NCBI RefSeq assembly: GCF_014898055.3
Contig: NW_026555331.1
Location: 106,265,194-106,329,193 of the forward strand
DNA: 64,000 nucleotides
Direction of reading: 5' to 3'
From: Talpa occidentalis
Lineage: Eukaryota; Chordata; Mammalia; Eulipotyphla; Talpidae
Positions 46,866 through 59,159 of this stretch are shown piece after piece. The stretch's first letter is position 1; the number at the start of each line of letters is the position of its first letter. Both the position numbers and the translations under genes were made by a program. The notes under the pieces are model-generated. The model was not told the origin of the DNA and ran no database searches. It saw only the letters and a program-made list of their open reading frames with translations.

Positions 46866-48442
46866 AGTTCTTTAATCCATTTTGAGTTGGTTTTGTGCAT
46901 GGCGTGAGGTAGTCAAGCTTCATTCTTTTGCATGTAGCGACCCAGTTTTCCCAGCACCATTTATTGAACAAACTCTCTTTGCACCATTGCATATTCTTTG
47001 CTCCTTTGTCAAAGATTAGTTGGCTGAAAATCTGTGGGTTTATTTCTGGATTTTCCATTCAATTCCATTGGTGCGTGTGTCTGTTCTTGTTCTAATACTA
47101 TGCAGTTTTGATTATTATGGCTTTGTAGTATAGTTTGAAATCTGGGTGTGTGATACCTCCATTCCCTTCTTTTTTTATTTCAGGAGAGCTTTGGCTATTC
47201 AGGGTTTTTGGTGGCTCCATGTGAATTTTATCAATATTTGTTCTATTTCTTCGAAGACTGTCATTGAAATTTTTATTAGAATAGCATTGAATCTGTAAAC
47301 CATAAAATATATAAAAAGAAATATAGGTGAAACACTACATGACATACACCTCAGTAACATCTTTAAAGACACATCACCAAAAGCAGTGATAGTGAAGGCA
47401 AAGATAAACAGCTGGGACTTCATCAAATTAAAGAGCTTCTGTACAGCAAAAGAGACAGTAACCAAAACAAAGAGTCACCATTGGAGAAAATTTTTTCACA
47501 CAGCACTAATGATAAAGGACTGATCACAAAAATCTACAAAGAGCTGACGAGACTCAATAAAAGCAAAGTAAATAACCCAGTTAAAAAATGGGCAGAAGAG
47601 CTAAAAAGAAACTTCTCCAAAGAGGAAATGCAAATGGCCAACAGGCATATGAAAAAATGTTCAACATCACTTGTAATCATGGAAATGCAAATCAAAACTA
47701 CAATGAGATGCCATATTACACCAGTGAGAATGGCACATATTTAAAAAACTAGCAACAACAAATGTTGGCAAGGATGTGGAGAAAAAGGAACTCTCTTGCA
47801 CTGCTGGTGGGAGTACAAACTGGTCTAACCACTATGGAAAGCTGTGTGGAGATTCCTCAGTCTGCAAAGATGGAGCTTCCATATGACCCAGCAATTCCAC
47901 TCCTAGGTATTTACCCAAAGGACACAGAAACTTTGATTCTAAAGGACACCTACACCCCTATATTGATAGCAGCACTATTTACAATAAGTAAGCTATGGGA
48001 ACAACTCAAATGCCCAAAAATAGATGACTGGATCAAGAAGATGTGGTACACATACACCATGGAATATTGCTCAGCAATCAAAAAAGATAAACTCATGCAA
48101 TTTGCAGCAACATGGATGGAGCTGGAAGGGATCATGCTCAGTGAAATAAACCAGAAAGAAAAAGAAAAATACCGGATGGTCTCACTCATAGCAGGAATTT
48201 AGAAAACCTAAATAAGGGACCAGGAAAAAGGCTAATCATAACAAAGTAAAAATCAAAATCAACAAGCAACTATAAACCAGAGACACACAATGGGTGGGGG
48301 AGGGGTGGAGAAGGGAGTAGGATCAAAACAAGGGGGGTGGGAATTGTATGGGGACGATAACCAAGATGAAAATGCATACATTGTGCAAAAATGAAAAATG
48401 ATGTAAAAAACATATAAAATAAAATTTTAAAAAAAAGAAAAA
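46866..48442 (+). mobile_element. Young L1 with 5' inversion (twin-primed)
   Basis: 46866-47299 is antisense ORF2 (tttaatccattttgagttgg, ccagcaccatttattgaaca). From 47300 the element turns to sense ORF2 (aacagctgggacttcatca) and continues to the 3' UTR and A-rich tail. The two parts are almost adjacent in a normal L1: the inverted part ends at 'ggattaaag' and the sense part starts at 'aaaccataaaa', roughly 20 nt further on. The TSD is GTGTAAGCT / GTATAAGCT (46857-46865, 48443-48451). Confidence 0.9.
47481..48202 (+). pseudogene. L1 ORF2 C-terminal fragment, frameshifted
   Basis: Codes for the end of L1 ORF2p, downstream of the reverse transcriptase core. It falls in two adjacent open frames: 47481-47744 (with [36 protein letters not shown]) and 47762-48202 (with ELPYDPAIPLLGIYPKDTET, DDWIKKMWYTYTMEYCSAIKK, FAATWMELEGIMLSEI). 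A stop after 47744 and a frame change separate them. The upstream endonuclease and RT motifs are missing because of 5' truncation and inversion, so it cannot make active protein. The 3' UTR follows to about 48440. Confidence 0.92.
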
Positions 48443-48444
48443 GT

Positions 48445-49700
48445 ATAAGCTCATGGAATGATAGTTTGTTTGGTTCTTTAATAGATGGAATCCTCTGCAT
48501 GTGAGAGCATTTTCCATGTAGGGAGAAAAAAAGGCCTGCATTTTATCTACCAAGTACATTCTGGGTATTTAATGTTAGGTCATTGTTCATTAATTTTTAG
48601 GGTCAAACAGAGAGAAGGCATAACATGATGTAATTTATTTCTTTTTTGTAATAACCAAGAAAATCAACCTGAAACATTTCAGTACTGAGTCAACGGGCCC
48701 CATGCTGAGTCAGGAAGAGGGTGAAGAGTTGAAAACTTCAGGACTGCATGTAAATCAGCATACCAAACAAGATTACTTCCCTGCTCAAATTTTAGAATTT
48801 CCACAGCCAGGTTGGTAATAGTAACATAGGAGGTTAGATGATACTTCTTTGGGAAAATTCTGTCAACTAAGTACCTTTGTTGGAATGTGTAGTATCCAGA
48901 GAGTATCTTGGAATGCTGACTGGGGAGTATCCATGGAAAGGGTTGTCTTCCTTCTGATCCCCTGCAGAGAAGGCCACCCATCATCAAGCCTCATCCATGA
49001 CCATGGAGCTCCCATGGGGGATGAAGTTCTTAAATATAATTTGACAACTAAAAAGTTACCTAATACTTGAGGTGAGCATCTAACTAAAAAAAGGGAGATC
49101 CAAACAAAACCCAGAAAGGAACTTGATGACAATAGAATCAGTGTCAGAAACAGAAGAAAACTTCCATAAAAAAAGAATAAAGAAAAAAAAAGACATGGTA
49201 TCCATGAAACAAGAACAATCACAGAACAAGAAAGAACTCTTGGAGATTATAGAATGAAATCCAAAATTAAAAAGAAAGTTTCAAATTAGATTCAAAGAGA
49301 GTTTAACAAAAATCAAATAAGAAAAATAAAAAGCAAGTAGAGTATCAACCTAGAAAGACAGTTTCAGGTAAGATTGGGTTGCCTATGTAAATAGAAAACA
49401 CTAAGACTGTAGTGGCTTAAAAGCACTAAGGTTGATTCTCCCTGAAATGGAGGTAGGGAAGCTAATGGTATAGCAGCTCCAGAGAGATTCCTATATTTTT
49501 TTCTCTACCTTTTGGAAAAAAAGCATGTGGCTTCTAGCCTCAAATTCACACCTTGTTTCAAAATAGCTGCTGGAGCTATGACCCTCATGTCTTTATTTCA
49601 GTATCTAGAACAAGCAAAAGGAAGCCAGCAAGGACAGAGGGCATGCCTGCCAGCAAAGTCACCTCCAAAAGCAATTTTCCAAGAAATTTTGTACGAGTGG
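48445..49700. other. Unassigned sequence
   Basis: Nothing assignable. An A-rich stretch lies at 49080-49200 (T-rich minus-strand frame of 119 codons, no domain). Confidence 0.35.
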
Positions 49701-49719
49701 AAGAGAAAGTAAGTTGGCA

Positions 49720-50260
49720 TGTAGGCAGTTAGTCAGGGTCACCAGGATCCTTAGACTTAAGATAACATCCTGGAACAGATTGAGAACAGGATTTTCTGTA
49801 GGTTGACCCACCCCCAGAGCAATACCTGTATTGGCCAATATCAGCACTATTTGGACATTCCAAGAACCGAACAACATTCCAAAAACCAGATGTCATCTGG
49901 CCAAGGAGACCCCAACTCCAACTAATGCTGGATGGCCAGACCCAGCCAGAAGGAGCCTGTCGTGGAGCCTGCCACTCTGAAAAGACACAAGGCAGAGTCA
50001 CCTCCCACACTGCCACCCCTCCACCCCCACCCCCACTTTGAATAAAGCTGGTAAGCTCTTGCTTCTTGCTCCCTCAGCAGAAACCTGCTCAAGATCCCTC
50101 TCTATTCAGAGAGATTTCCTGTCTTTCTCCTTATCTGACAATAAATTTCTCATGTGTTGTTGAATTCTTTCCTCACAGAGACAAGGATGGAGCCCCATGG
50201 AGTCTAATTTACCTGCACTTCCACTTATACCTCCTTGGCCAGAGCCTAGCCATTTGGTCC
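49720..50260 (+). mobile_element. Possible LTR segment
   Basis: The order ...actttgaataaagctggtaa, gctcttgcttcttgctccct, then a pyrimidine-rich stretch and tctgacaataaatttctcat resembles an ERV1-like LTR 3' part (polyadenylation signal, then U5). I see no clean termini or duplication, so limits are rough. Confidence 0.35.
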
Positions 50261-50930
50261 CGATAAGCCGAAACAAGCCTGAGAAATGTATTCTTCTACC
50301 TTGGAACTTACATCCAATAAGTGTTTTCCTAAGGAAGAAAGATGAGATATAAATATTTAGGGATACAACCAGCAATGGTTCAATTTCTGATAAATAGAAA
50401 TCTATGAAAGGTGAACAGAGAGAATGAAGAAGAAATTACTCATTACAAAGATGTCACGTCTGTGTATTGATGGATTGCCAACTACCAAGCGTAATGAATG
50501 CGAAATGATTCCACCAAGGCCTAGCCATATAAGAAATTTAGATTACAGAACACAAAGAGAAGAGCTAAGGTACATCCACAAAGGATGGGGCTAAGAATAG
50601 CAATGCACTCAATCTCACCAGTGGCACTTTTAGAGAGAGGAACAGTGCCATCAAAATTCTGAGAAATATAAATTTCATCCTGGAATGCCATACCTGAAAA
50701 AACAAATAAGTGTGTAAAATCTCAAGTCCTAGAAAAAAAATATGGCTTCCAGGAAACAGAAATTAGCCCATGGGAAGAAGGGTAATAGAAATCTCAGGAT
50801 GGCAGCAGACACGAAGAGCAATCAGTCCATCTTGGAGTAGGAGAAAATGATGTGGATTATTTCTAATAAATGGATTATCTCAAATTTATTCTGAAAAACT
50901 ATAGAAGGCTGTTTTTGAAAAATTGGCATT
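50261..50930. other. Unassigned sequence
   Basis: Nothing assignable. Confidence 0.35.
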
Positions 50931-50943
50931 ACATACATTTTTA

Positions 50944-52120
50944 TTTTTTATATTATTGTTTTTTATTTTTTTACATCATGTTCATTTTTAAACAATATTT
51001 GCTTCCCCCCACCCCCTCAGGTGTAGTCCCCATACAGTTTCCTTCCCCAATGCACCCGTGCACCATCACCTCAGTCCCCTGTGCTCTCCCTCCCTCTGAT
51101 CCCTCTCCCTCCTCCTCCCCTGCAGGATGTCTCTGATTTATAATTGTCCATTTTTGCTTTGTTGTATTTTGTACTGTTATTATTTTTGTACACTGATGTC
51201 TTATTGGGTTCCCCTATATTCCTGCCATAAGTGAAACCATCTGATATTTTTCTTTTTCCTTCTGGCTTATTTCACTGAGCATAATTCCTTCTAGTCCATC
51301 CATGTTGCTGCGAATGGCATGAGTTTATCTTTTTTGATTGCTGAATAATATTCCATTGTGTATATATGCCACATCTTCTTGATCCAGTCATCTATTTTTG
51401 GGCATTTGGGTTGTTTCCAGGTTTTACCTATTGTAAATAGTGCTGCAATAAACATAGGTGTACAGGTGTTCTTTTGAATCAATGTTTTTGTGTCCTTTGC
51501 GTAGATCTTTAGGAGTAGAATTGTCAGGTCATATGGTAGCTCCATTTTTAGTAGACTGAGGAGCCTCCAGACATGTTTCCATAGTGGTTGGACCAGTTTG
51601 CACTCCCACCAGCAATGCAGGAGAGTTCCTTTTTCACCACATCCTCGCCAACATTTGTTGTTGCTTGTTTTTGTTTTTTTTTTTGATATGTGCCATTCTT
51701 ACTGGTGTAAGGTGGTGTCGCATTGTGGTTTTAATTTGCATTTCTCTGATTACAAGGGATGTTGAACATTGTTTCATATGCCTGTTGGCCATTTGCATTT
51801 CCTTTTTGGAAAAATGTCTTTTAAATTCTTCTGCCCATTTCTTGACTGGATTGTTTATTTTGTTTTTGTTGAGTCCTGTGAGTTCTTTGTAAATCTTTGT
51901 GATCAGCCCATTATCAGTTGACTGGAGTGCAAAGGTTTTTTCCCAATCGGTGGGGTGTCTCTCTGTTTTGATTAATGTCTCTTTTGTTGTGCAGAAGATT
52001 TTCAGTTTGATGTAATCCCAGGTGTTTATCTTTTCCTTGACTTTCTTTGCTTTGGGTGATGAGTCTTTAAGGATTTTATTGCGATGTATGTCTTTTAGTG
52101 TTTTACCTATATTTTCTTCT
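50944..52120 (-). mobile_element. Young 5'-truncated L1 (about 1.2 kb), antisense
   Basis: The left end is the complement of the 3' UTR (ttacatcatgttcattttta, cccctcaggtgtagtcccc) and the right end lies inside ORF2. The perfect TSD ACATACATTTTTA lies at 50931-50943 and 52121-52133. It provides the empty-site sequence that shows where the LTR entered the L1 at 16.8 kb. Confidence 0.94.
51291..52120 (-). pseudogene. L1 ORF2 C-terminal fragment
   Basis: The minus-strand frame from about 52120 to 51634 reads [61 protein letters not shown] and MQIKTTM, ending RMW. The next part continues in another frame at 51545-51291 ([40 protein letters not shown]). The first residues of the longer frame before 52120 come from flanking DNA. 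It lacks endonuclease and RT and is not functional. Confidence 0.92.
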
Positions 52121-52134
52121 ACATACATTTTTAA

Positions 52135-53469
52135 ATGAAGCAATTACAAAAGCCAAGTCATCTACCATGATAAAAGCTAGATGATATTGTCTAACATAGA
52201 TTAATTTTAAAAAAGCATCTTATGTATATTATTTAATATATGAAAAAAGAGAACAATGAAAGAGTTGAGAGAGGTTGCCTCTTCAGAGATGGGAAGTGGG
52301 AGTTGAAGTAAAGAATCTGTTTTTCATATAAGCCTCTCGCACAGTTTTCAAACTCACGTGCATTTCAATTTGATAAATTAATTTTTCAGATATGGAAACA
52401 AATAACCATGTTGTTGTCCTCTTACCAAATTATCCAAATAACAAGTGGTATCCTTCCTTGAAATTAATTAGAAATAAAATATTAAATGAAATGAACTAAT
52501 AGATTAATTTGGATTGTTTTATTTGTATTAGTAATTCAGTAGCTTGATCAACTGATCCTATAGATTCTAGGAATCAGAATTCCTTTGTTCAATGTCTATC
52601 TATCTCAATCTTTGCATCTATAAGAAATGGCATTTTATCTCAGGAAGGTAGACGGCATACACACAGCATTTCTGCCACATTTCACTGTCTCACCGACTCA
52701 ATGTAAAGAACTTAAAACAAAGGTTCCACTGGAATGGTTTATCAGGTATCAGACTATTAAACTCCTTGGTCCTTAGGAACACAGTGTAATTGTTGATGAA
52801 AAAAAAAAAGCCAAAATGCATTAATGAGATAAATGGAAGAGGGAAAGAATCTGTCATACTGAATCAGGGAATGAGACAGCTAACATCTCTCCAAAGATAA
52901 GTATTGTTTGAAAACTCAGCAGGCAAGTTTGTCACTGTGAAATCCAACTACTCAAAGAAGCATTTTACTGGGCTGTTAAAGACATGAAAATGTGTATGTA
53001 CTGTTTTCATTTGCATGTGCCAAAGTACCAACTTTCCCTTTCTTCATTCTCTTTCTGAAAGAGGATTTGATTGAAGATCCCCAGGAAGCATTGCTCTCCC
53101 TTAGATAAAAACTAGAAGACAGTTAATGGGTCTTTGTGGTGTGACAGATGTGAACAAAGTAAAAGCCACATAAGCCTTTCTCCTTGATTCCACCGGCTCT
53201 GGCTAAGTCAGTGGGATTCCATGCTGACCGAGAGCAGGAGCAAGAGCAGGGTGGATTCCATCCGTCCATAACTGAGCTCCTTGACTTTTCCTCTTTGCTC
53301 TCTTGCCATCTGACCCTGAAACGTGTGTTAATTTTACAGATGCAGACTCTCCATTCATGGCTGATGATATTCAATCTCACTCCAGTAAACACTGAATTTA
53401 AAAACACATGTGCCCTTAAATATAATGTCAATCCCAGATTAATCCAGCAAATGAGAAGTGAACCGCAAG
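52135..53469. other. Unassigned sequence
   Basis: No repeat or gene recognised. The frames of 102 and 181 codons at 53123-53729 overlap on opposite strands, and the longer one reads through the SINE. Confidence 0.35.
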
Positions 53470-53481
53470 AAAGCTTCGGGT

Positions 53482-53771
53482 GGGCCTCCCCTGGTGGTGC
53501 AGCAGTTGAGTGCTGGGTTGCAAAGCTGCCTGCAGCCTCTGCAGCGCCAGTTCGATCCCCGGCCTACAGGCAAGGGTCCCACATGGCGCCAGACCTCTCC
53601 TGCCGCCGGCTGCTCCCCTCAGCAGTGTACTTCGATCCTTCTGCCTGCTCTGCTCCCCGCTCTGGCTCTGGTGAATTCTCTCACCCTCCCGTGCTTCTGA
53701 CTGTACCCAGTGCTTGTATAAATAAATAAATAAATCTTTAAAAAATAAAAAAATAAATTAAATTAAAAAAA
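53482..53771 (+). mobile_element. tRNA-derived SINE, younger subfamily
   Basis: The head is GGGCCTCCCCTGGTGGTGCA. The B box is GTTCGATCCCC and the tail is TTGTATAAATAAATAAATAA with A-rich TAAATTAAATTA extensions. The perfect TSD AAAGCTTCGGGTG lies at 53470-53482 and 53772-53784. The long A/T tail suggests a fairly recent insertion. Confidence 0.95.
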
Positions 53772-53784
53772 AAAGCTTCGGGTG

Positions 53785-55639
53785 CCTGGGCCCCTCCATT
53801 CCTAACACTGAACTATGTAATGGCAATGAAATTTGCTGATAATGTAATGTTATAGGAACATAGCGTTGTGTGTATACATATATTTATACATGAGTGGGTG
53901 TGTTTGCATGTATGTATGTGTGTGCATTTCAGAGAACTACACTAAAATAGTATCATTAGCTATCTGGGTTGTAGAATAATTATGGATGATTTGCAATTTT
54001 TCTTCTTTGGAATTTTTTGTGTATTCCAAATTCTCTCCATGGAGGGCCAAGAACATATATTATTTTACTGTTAAAAACAAAATAATCCAAATATCAAGCA
54101 GAACCTTTTTTTTTTTTTTTCTATTTAAAACAAAAGAAGGCATTATCTCCTGACTGCTCAGGAGCCAGAGAAGAGAGGAAATGCAGCTTGTTAATGGACC
54201 TGATGGTGTGGTCTTTGTTTGCCCACACCTGGGAGAAGCCTCTGACTTCAGATATCAGAGAGAGTGTCAGATGGTGGCGAAGAGCAGAGGACAGTGGGTA
54301 GGATTAACTGTTATTGTGAGAATAAATAAAATGACACAAGGAAGGTGCTTAGCATGGTGCCTGGCACACAAGTTGGAAATGTTTTGTGTTAGCTTTTACA
54401 CTGCCCTAAGATTCTGACTTCCCTCAACCTCTCCAGATCCTCTCCTTTCCAAGACAATGAACAATCATTTATTGTCCTAAAGGAAGCAAGCATATTTTCT
54501 ACCTGTTCCCATTCATAGAAACCTTCAACATTATTTTCAAATGTAGGTGCATTATAATGCAAACTTTGAATGTGTGTGGAGATAAACTGGGAGTTACACA
54601 CTAAAATTCCTATGTTTTGTTTTGTTTTCTGGGCTGGAGCACAAAGCCTTTGGTTTCATAATCTGATGTTCCTGCTGGTGTTTTCATTCTTCAGCAGACT
54701 TTTTCAGCATCACTCCTTTCCCCATCGTCACTAAGTGCTTCTCAATTATTTTGCTTGAACAGCCTAGAAGAAGGATAAATAGTTTAAGTTGATTAAGATG
54801 TACTTTGATTTATGATCATCTCTTTTCAAGGGTTTCCAGGATGCAGCCATAGAGAACAGTAGGCGACTCCACTAGTCAAAAATATCTTCTCTTTTTCCAC
54901 ATGACACAATCCTTCCATTGTATGTTGTCTCTGATCAAGAAATACCAACATTAGGGGGAAAAAAGGACTGACTACCAGTCTTTTTAATGGCAGAGACACA
55001 GTTAACCTGATTTGAACTTGTTCCCAGTAGATGTAGAAACAGGTTTTGCTTTATGAAAACCTACTGACCAGGACCTGGCTGTGTCACCATCCAGCTGACC
55101 AATCAATGCTCACCTTTGTTGGCATTAAGTGACAATTTAACATCATGTCGCATCCCACCCCTTGCTATCATCTTACTGTGCTGAACTCCAGGACTTTTGA
55201 GAACAGTCAGTTCTCCATCCTCCTTGCCAACCAGTGTGTCTCTGTTCAGGCAGTACAAGCACTGACAACCCAAAATGGCAGAAAATTAGAAAGAGTGTCT
55301 ATTTAACCTTGGACTACTTTTTGTTTTAACATTTGAAATCTGTGTGACTATTGTCAGAAATTTGCAATACTTCACAAAATATCAAAGCTTCAAAGTAAAC
55401 ATCTGGCTCAGGAATTGCTCAGAAAACATCTGCTTTTTATTCTATCATTGTATTCCACACTACCCCACAATTTCATCCCACACAAGTTTAGCCTTTAACC
55501 CATGTCTGTTCTCTTTTTCTCAGGAGAGAAATAAAACATCCACTGTAACTGATTTGTTACCTCTAACGTGTGACATCTAATGATGTACCAGAAAGGTACA
55601 TCATTTCCTGGACAGATGAGAAAAAGAGGGTTAGATTTA
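53785..55639. other. Unassigned; small MIR tail near 54.35 kb
   Basis: At about 54320-54400 the phrase aaggaaggtgcttagcatgg followed by tgcctggcac fits a MIR tail. A TG-rich stretch lies at 53870-53930 and a T-run at 54105-54120. No gene is supported. Confidence 0.4.
55579..55605. repeat. Perfect 11-bp inverted repeat, 5-nt loop
   Basis: AATGATGTACC pairs with GGTACATCATT across AGAAA. Each arm has the same GATGTACC core. Confidence 0.9.
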
Positions 55640-55644
55640 TTTTA

Positions 55645-56500
55645 TTAATTATTCAATTAAGTATTTATTGAGTACTGCCATTGTATGACACCCAACATGC
55701 TACATGCTGGTGATCCTGAGGCAATGATGCTCTTTTTGCCATTAAGGACACAGGCAACTTCAAAGCAACCATGACCCTATATTCTGAGTGCTGAAGAGCA
55801 ACATGAGAAAGAGGATAGTTAAATACTCAGAAAAGGGGTCTTTGGTCTACCTGGAGGGCTCAAAAAACTTTGCTACAGTAAGTGAGCACTGGTATTAAAG
55901 ATGAGGAGGCGTTCTGCAGGACACAGGAGGAAGAAGTTATTTCAAGACAAGCTAATGATTTGGGTGAAAGCAGAAAGCATGGTGAACCCAAGTCCAAATG
56001 CTTTGAGATAACTGGAGCACAGTGTGAGCAGGGAGGATGAGGGATGGAAGATGGGGTGGATGGGACAAATCTCAGAGGACTTTATAGGTAATACTAAGTT
56101 TAGGTTTTATCTTGAGATCAAACAAGAGCAGATGAAGGTTTTAAACTGGCAGTTAGATGACGACATCTTCACTCTTGGAAGATCACTAGGAATGCAAAGT
56201 AGAGAACAATTGGGAGGAGCAGCTAGGAGACTAGAGCCAGAGACACTAATCTGGAGATGATGGCAGTAGACCAGGCCTGAACTAAAGCAGTGACTATAGG
56301 GAATAACAAGGAAAAGAAGGTGTCTAGAAGGTAGGATGGACAGAGTTTTGTGATGGAGCAGATGGTGGTGATGGCAATCAGGAGATTAGGATGACCCAGG
56401 CTTTGAGAAAATTGGTGAATATTAGTACCATTAAGAGAAACAAGAGATCAGGAGGACACATTCCATTCAGAAACGCTTCCAGTATGACAGGTAGCTCTTA
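55645..56500 (-). mobile_element. L2, antisense (ancient LINE)
   Basis: gtatttattgagtactgcca, atgctacatgctggtgatcc (complement of L2 'aggtgctcaataaatattt', 'ccccagcgcctagaac'), then tcagaggactttataggtaa, tattgagatcaaac-type and aagatcactaggaatgcaaa phrases are a decayed reverse L2 body. The 78-codon frame is not a gene. Confidence 0.55.
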
Positions 56501-56995
56501 CCAGGTTGGAGGTTGCTTTACATCACTATAAATTGTAATCACTATAACCCAAGTGAGAATTTCAACAAAGAAGCTGAAAATAGAGTTTGCCTATTGGATG
56601 GTGGACCATATTTGTTACTGAAGAGCCCATTAATCTTCTTACAAGTAGAACAGACCTGGAGGGAAGACTCAGAAGGGCCACCCTTTTTTCTTATGCCAGG
56701 TTGACTGCCCCTTTCACCTACAGCGCCAGAGGAGGTGACCTTCTTGTAGACAAAGGAAAAAAACTTTGCGATAGAGTAAGGGAACTTGTAAAAGTCAGAA
56801 TAGTTATCAGTAACATTTCTCATTATAATGATAAATTTAATTGATGTTTCCAATGAGTACAGATTAATTTCAATATGGTACAGTAAAACCAGAAAAGTTC
56901 CTTACTTTTCTCTAGTCTTTAACAGTCAGACAAAGAGCTTTCAATGGTGTGAATTTCATAGAATTCACCTCTTGGTATTCTGACAGTGACTCTTA
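56501..56995. other. Unassigned sequence
   Basis: Nothing assignable. The 103- and 85-codon frames on opposite strands lack domains. Confidence 0.35.
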
Positions 56996-56999
56996 AGGC

Positions 57000-57140
57000 A
57001 TGGCAGGAATTATCACACTGTTTTGTGGATGAAAGAATTAGGATTTTGAGGATCTAACAAACTACTGAATTAGTGAACATCACACAGCTGGTTGATGAGA
57101 ACTAGACACCAGTCTTTGTCTCTAAGATCATACCATTTTA
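57000..57140 (+). mobile_element. MIR-like fragment
   Basis: gtggatgaaagaattaggat, then catcacacagctggttgatg, then agaactagacaccagtcttt follows the MIR 3' order ('cagatgaggaaactgag', 'gtcacacagctagtaag', 'cccagg-tctg'). Confidence 0.65.
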
Positions 57141-58114
57141 TGTTATTTTCTTAGAAGGATCAAAGGTTTTGAAAACTTTGTAAAATATATTCAGCAAATC
57201 CCTGTTCAGTTTCCCAAATAACAAGTTAAAGAAGGTGTTTCAGAGAATCCCTTGCTCTTTTCCCGATTCTCTTGCTTTCCTAAATCTTGCAAATTTTTTG
57301 TCTGCTGGTTCCTTTCTCCTAATCAGCAATATATTCGTGTCTTGAGCCTCTTTGACTCTTATTCCTCTTCTAGATGTGAGCCTCTCTCTTTCTCTTCTTA
57401 GTCAAAATTTATGAAAATCTAGTCATACTCAACTTGTAGTCTTTGTTCCCTCAAGTCCTTTCCATAGTCAACCCAGATCAGCCTTCTGATTAGCGGCTGC
57501 ACTGAACCTGCAAATACTAGGGAAACTGATCACCTCCCATTGTCACACTTTTTTGCCCTTGAGTGTGATCTCCACGTAGCACAATGTTTCGCTCATTCTT
57601 CTCCCTCCTTGGTTTCTGCAGCCACACCTGATTCTCTGTCCTCCCTCTCTTTCCCTTCTCTCCCACTCCTTCTGGCCTTGGTTCCTCTTTCTCATCCTGT
57701 TCAGTAAAGTTCTGTGTTCTCCACCAGCTGCAATCTTTTGCTGTCTTCTCGCTCCACAGGTGAGGAAGGTAGATCTCAACCTTTTTGTGCTTTCTGCACA
57801 CAGTGCTAGTGTTCAAGGAAAATGGCTGGCTCTCTTTTAGGCACCATGTTCCCCAAGTCTGTCCCAAGAACTTGCAGAAATCAGCACTATCCTGATGTTT
57901 AAGTGAAAAATGCTATGTCTGCTAATTTTCACTCACAGCAAGAGGGAGCTTCCTGCCCATGCAGAAACTTTCACAGGAGGTTCATATCCTACTTCTACTC
58001 AACAGGTAGCACCACCCTGGGTTGTGGGCTTGTGGTGCAGGGGTGGGAGGGCAGCCATTACAGAGCATGGGAAATATTGTCTTAACCCTCACACTCCTGT
58101 AAGGTGGTATCTTT
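57141..58114. other. Unassigned sequence
   Basis: No gene. The 116-codon minus-strand frame at 57517-57867 is rich in K, R and E because the + strand is pyrimidine-rich. Confidence 0.35.
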
Positions 58115-59110
58115 TGTTGTTGTTGTATAATATACATAGCGGGCCTCCCCTGGTGGCGCAGCGGTTGAGCACCGGGCTGCGAAGCTGCCTGCAGCCCCTG
58201 CAGCGCAGGTTTGATCCCAGGCCACCGGCAAGGGTCCCACGTGGCGCGCAGACCTCTCCTGCCGCCCACTGCTCCCCTCAGCAGTGTATTTCGTCAGTCT
58301 GCCTGTTCTGTTCCCTGCTCTGGCTCTGGTAAATTCTCTCACCCTCCTGAGCCTCTGTCTGTACCCAGTGCTTGTATAAATAAATAAATAAAATCTTAAA
58401 AATAAATATATACTTAGCACACAATTTACTTTTAGCCATATTAAAGTATACGATTCTGTGGCATTAAATATTTCTGCAAAGTTCTATAACCATTGCAGCT
58501 ATTTGGTTCCAGAACATTCCATTCCCTGAATGGAAACCGTGTACCCATTAAGGAGTGACTCCCTTTTTCTCCCTTTCCCTAGCCCCTAGCAAACACTAAT
58601 CTGCTTTTGTCTCTGTGGATTTGCCTATTCTGAATACTTCCTTTAAGTGGAATCATCCCACACATGTCCTTTTGTGTAGGCTTCTTTCACTTACCATGCT
58701 TTTCGGGGCAAATCCCTATTGTAGTATGTGTCAATACTTTATTCCTTTTGTTATCCAATATATTGCATTATAGGGATGTATCATATTGTATTACCCATCT
58801 GTCTGTTGATAGACATTTGGGTTGTATCGACCTTTTGACTATTAATAGTGTTGCTATGAACACTCAGTTACAAGTTTTTGAACTCCTGTGTTCAATTCTT
58901 TTGGATATATGTGGAGGAGTGGAATTTCTGCATCAAATGGTAATTCTATGTTTAATTTTTTGAGGAAATGCCAAACTTTTTTCCGCAGCAGCTGTACTAT
59001 TTTACATTCCCACCAGAAATATATGAGGGTTACAGCTTCTCCACATCTTTGTCCATACATGATATTTTTCATTTTTTAAATCACAGCTATCATAGTGAGT
59101 GTGAAGTGGT
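58115..59110 (-). mobile_element. Old L1M 3' region, antisense, split by a SINE
   Basis: After the SINE (58141-58402) it reads cacacaatttacttttagcc, attaaagtatacgattctgt, gaacattccattccctgaat, acatttgggttgtatcgacc, then agcagctgtactattttaca and ttcccaccagaaatatatga, the complement of an old L1 3' UTR and ORF2 end. It is the same family type as at 16.2 kb. Confidence 0.82.
58141..58402 (+). mobile_element. tRNA-derived SINE, younger subfamily
   Basis: The head is GGGCCTCCCCTGGTGGCGCA and the tail is TTGTATAAATAAATAAATAA plus ATCTT. The imperfect TSD is AATATACATAGC / AATATATACTTAGC at 58129-58140 and about 58404-58417. It splits the old L1. The 112- and 140-codon frames here are SINE shadows. 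Confidence 0.93.
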
Positions 59111-59159
59111 ATCTCATTTTGGCTCCAAGGTTTTATCTTAAATGCTAATGATGCTTAAA

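Noticed and set aside
47481..48202. Intact L1 ORF2
   Set aside because: Only the C-terminal part remains, it is frame-broken, and the endonuclease and reverse-transcriptase regions are absent or inverted.
53184..53729. 181-codon + strand frame
   Set aside because: Its second half reads through a young SINE (53482-53771) and its first half has no domain.
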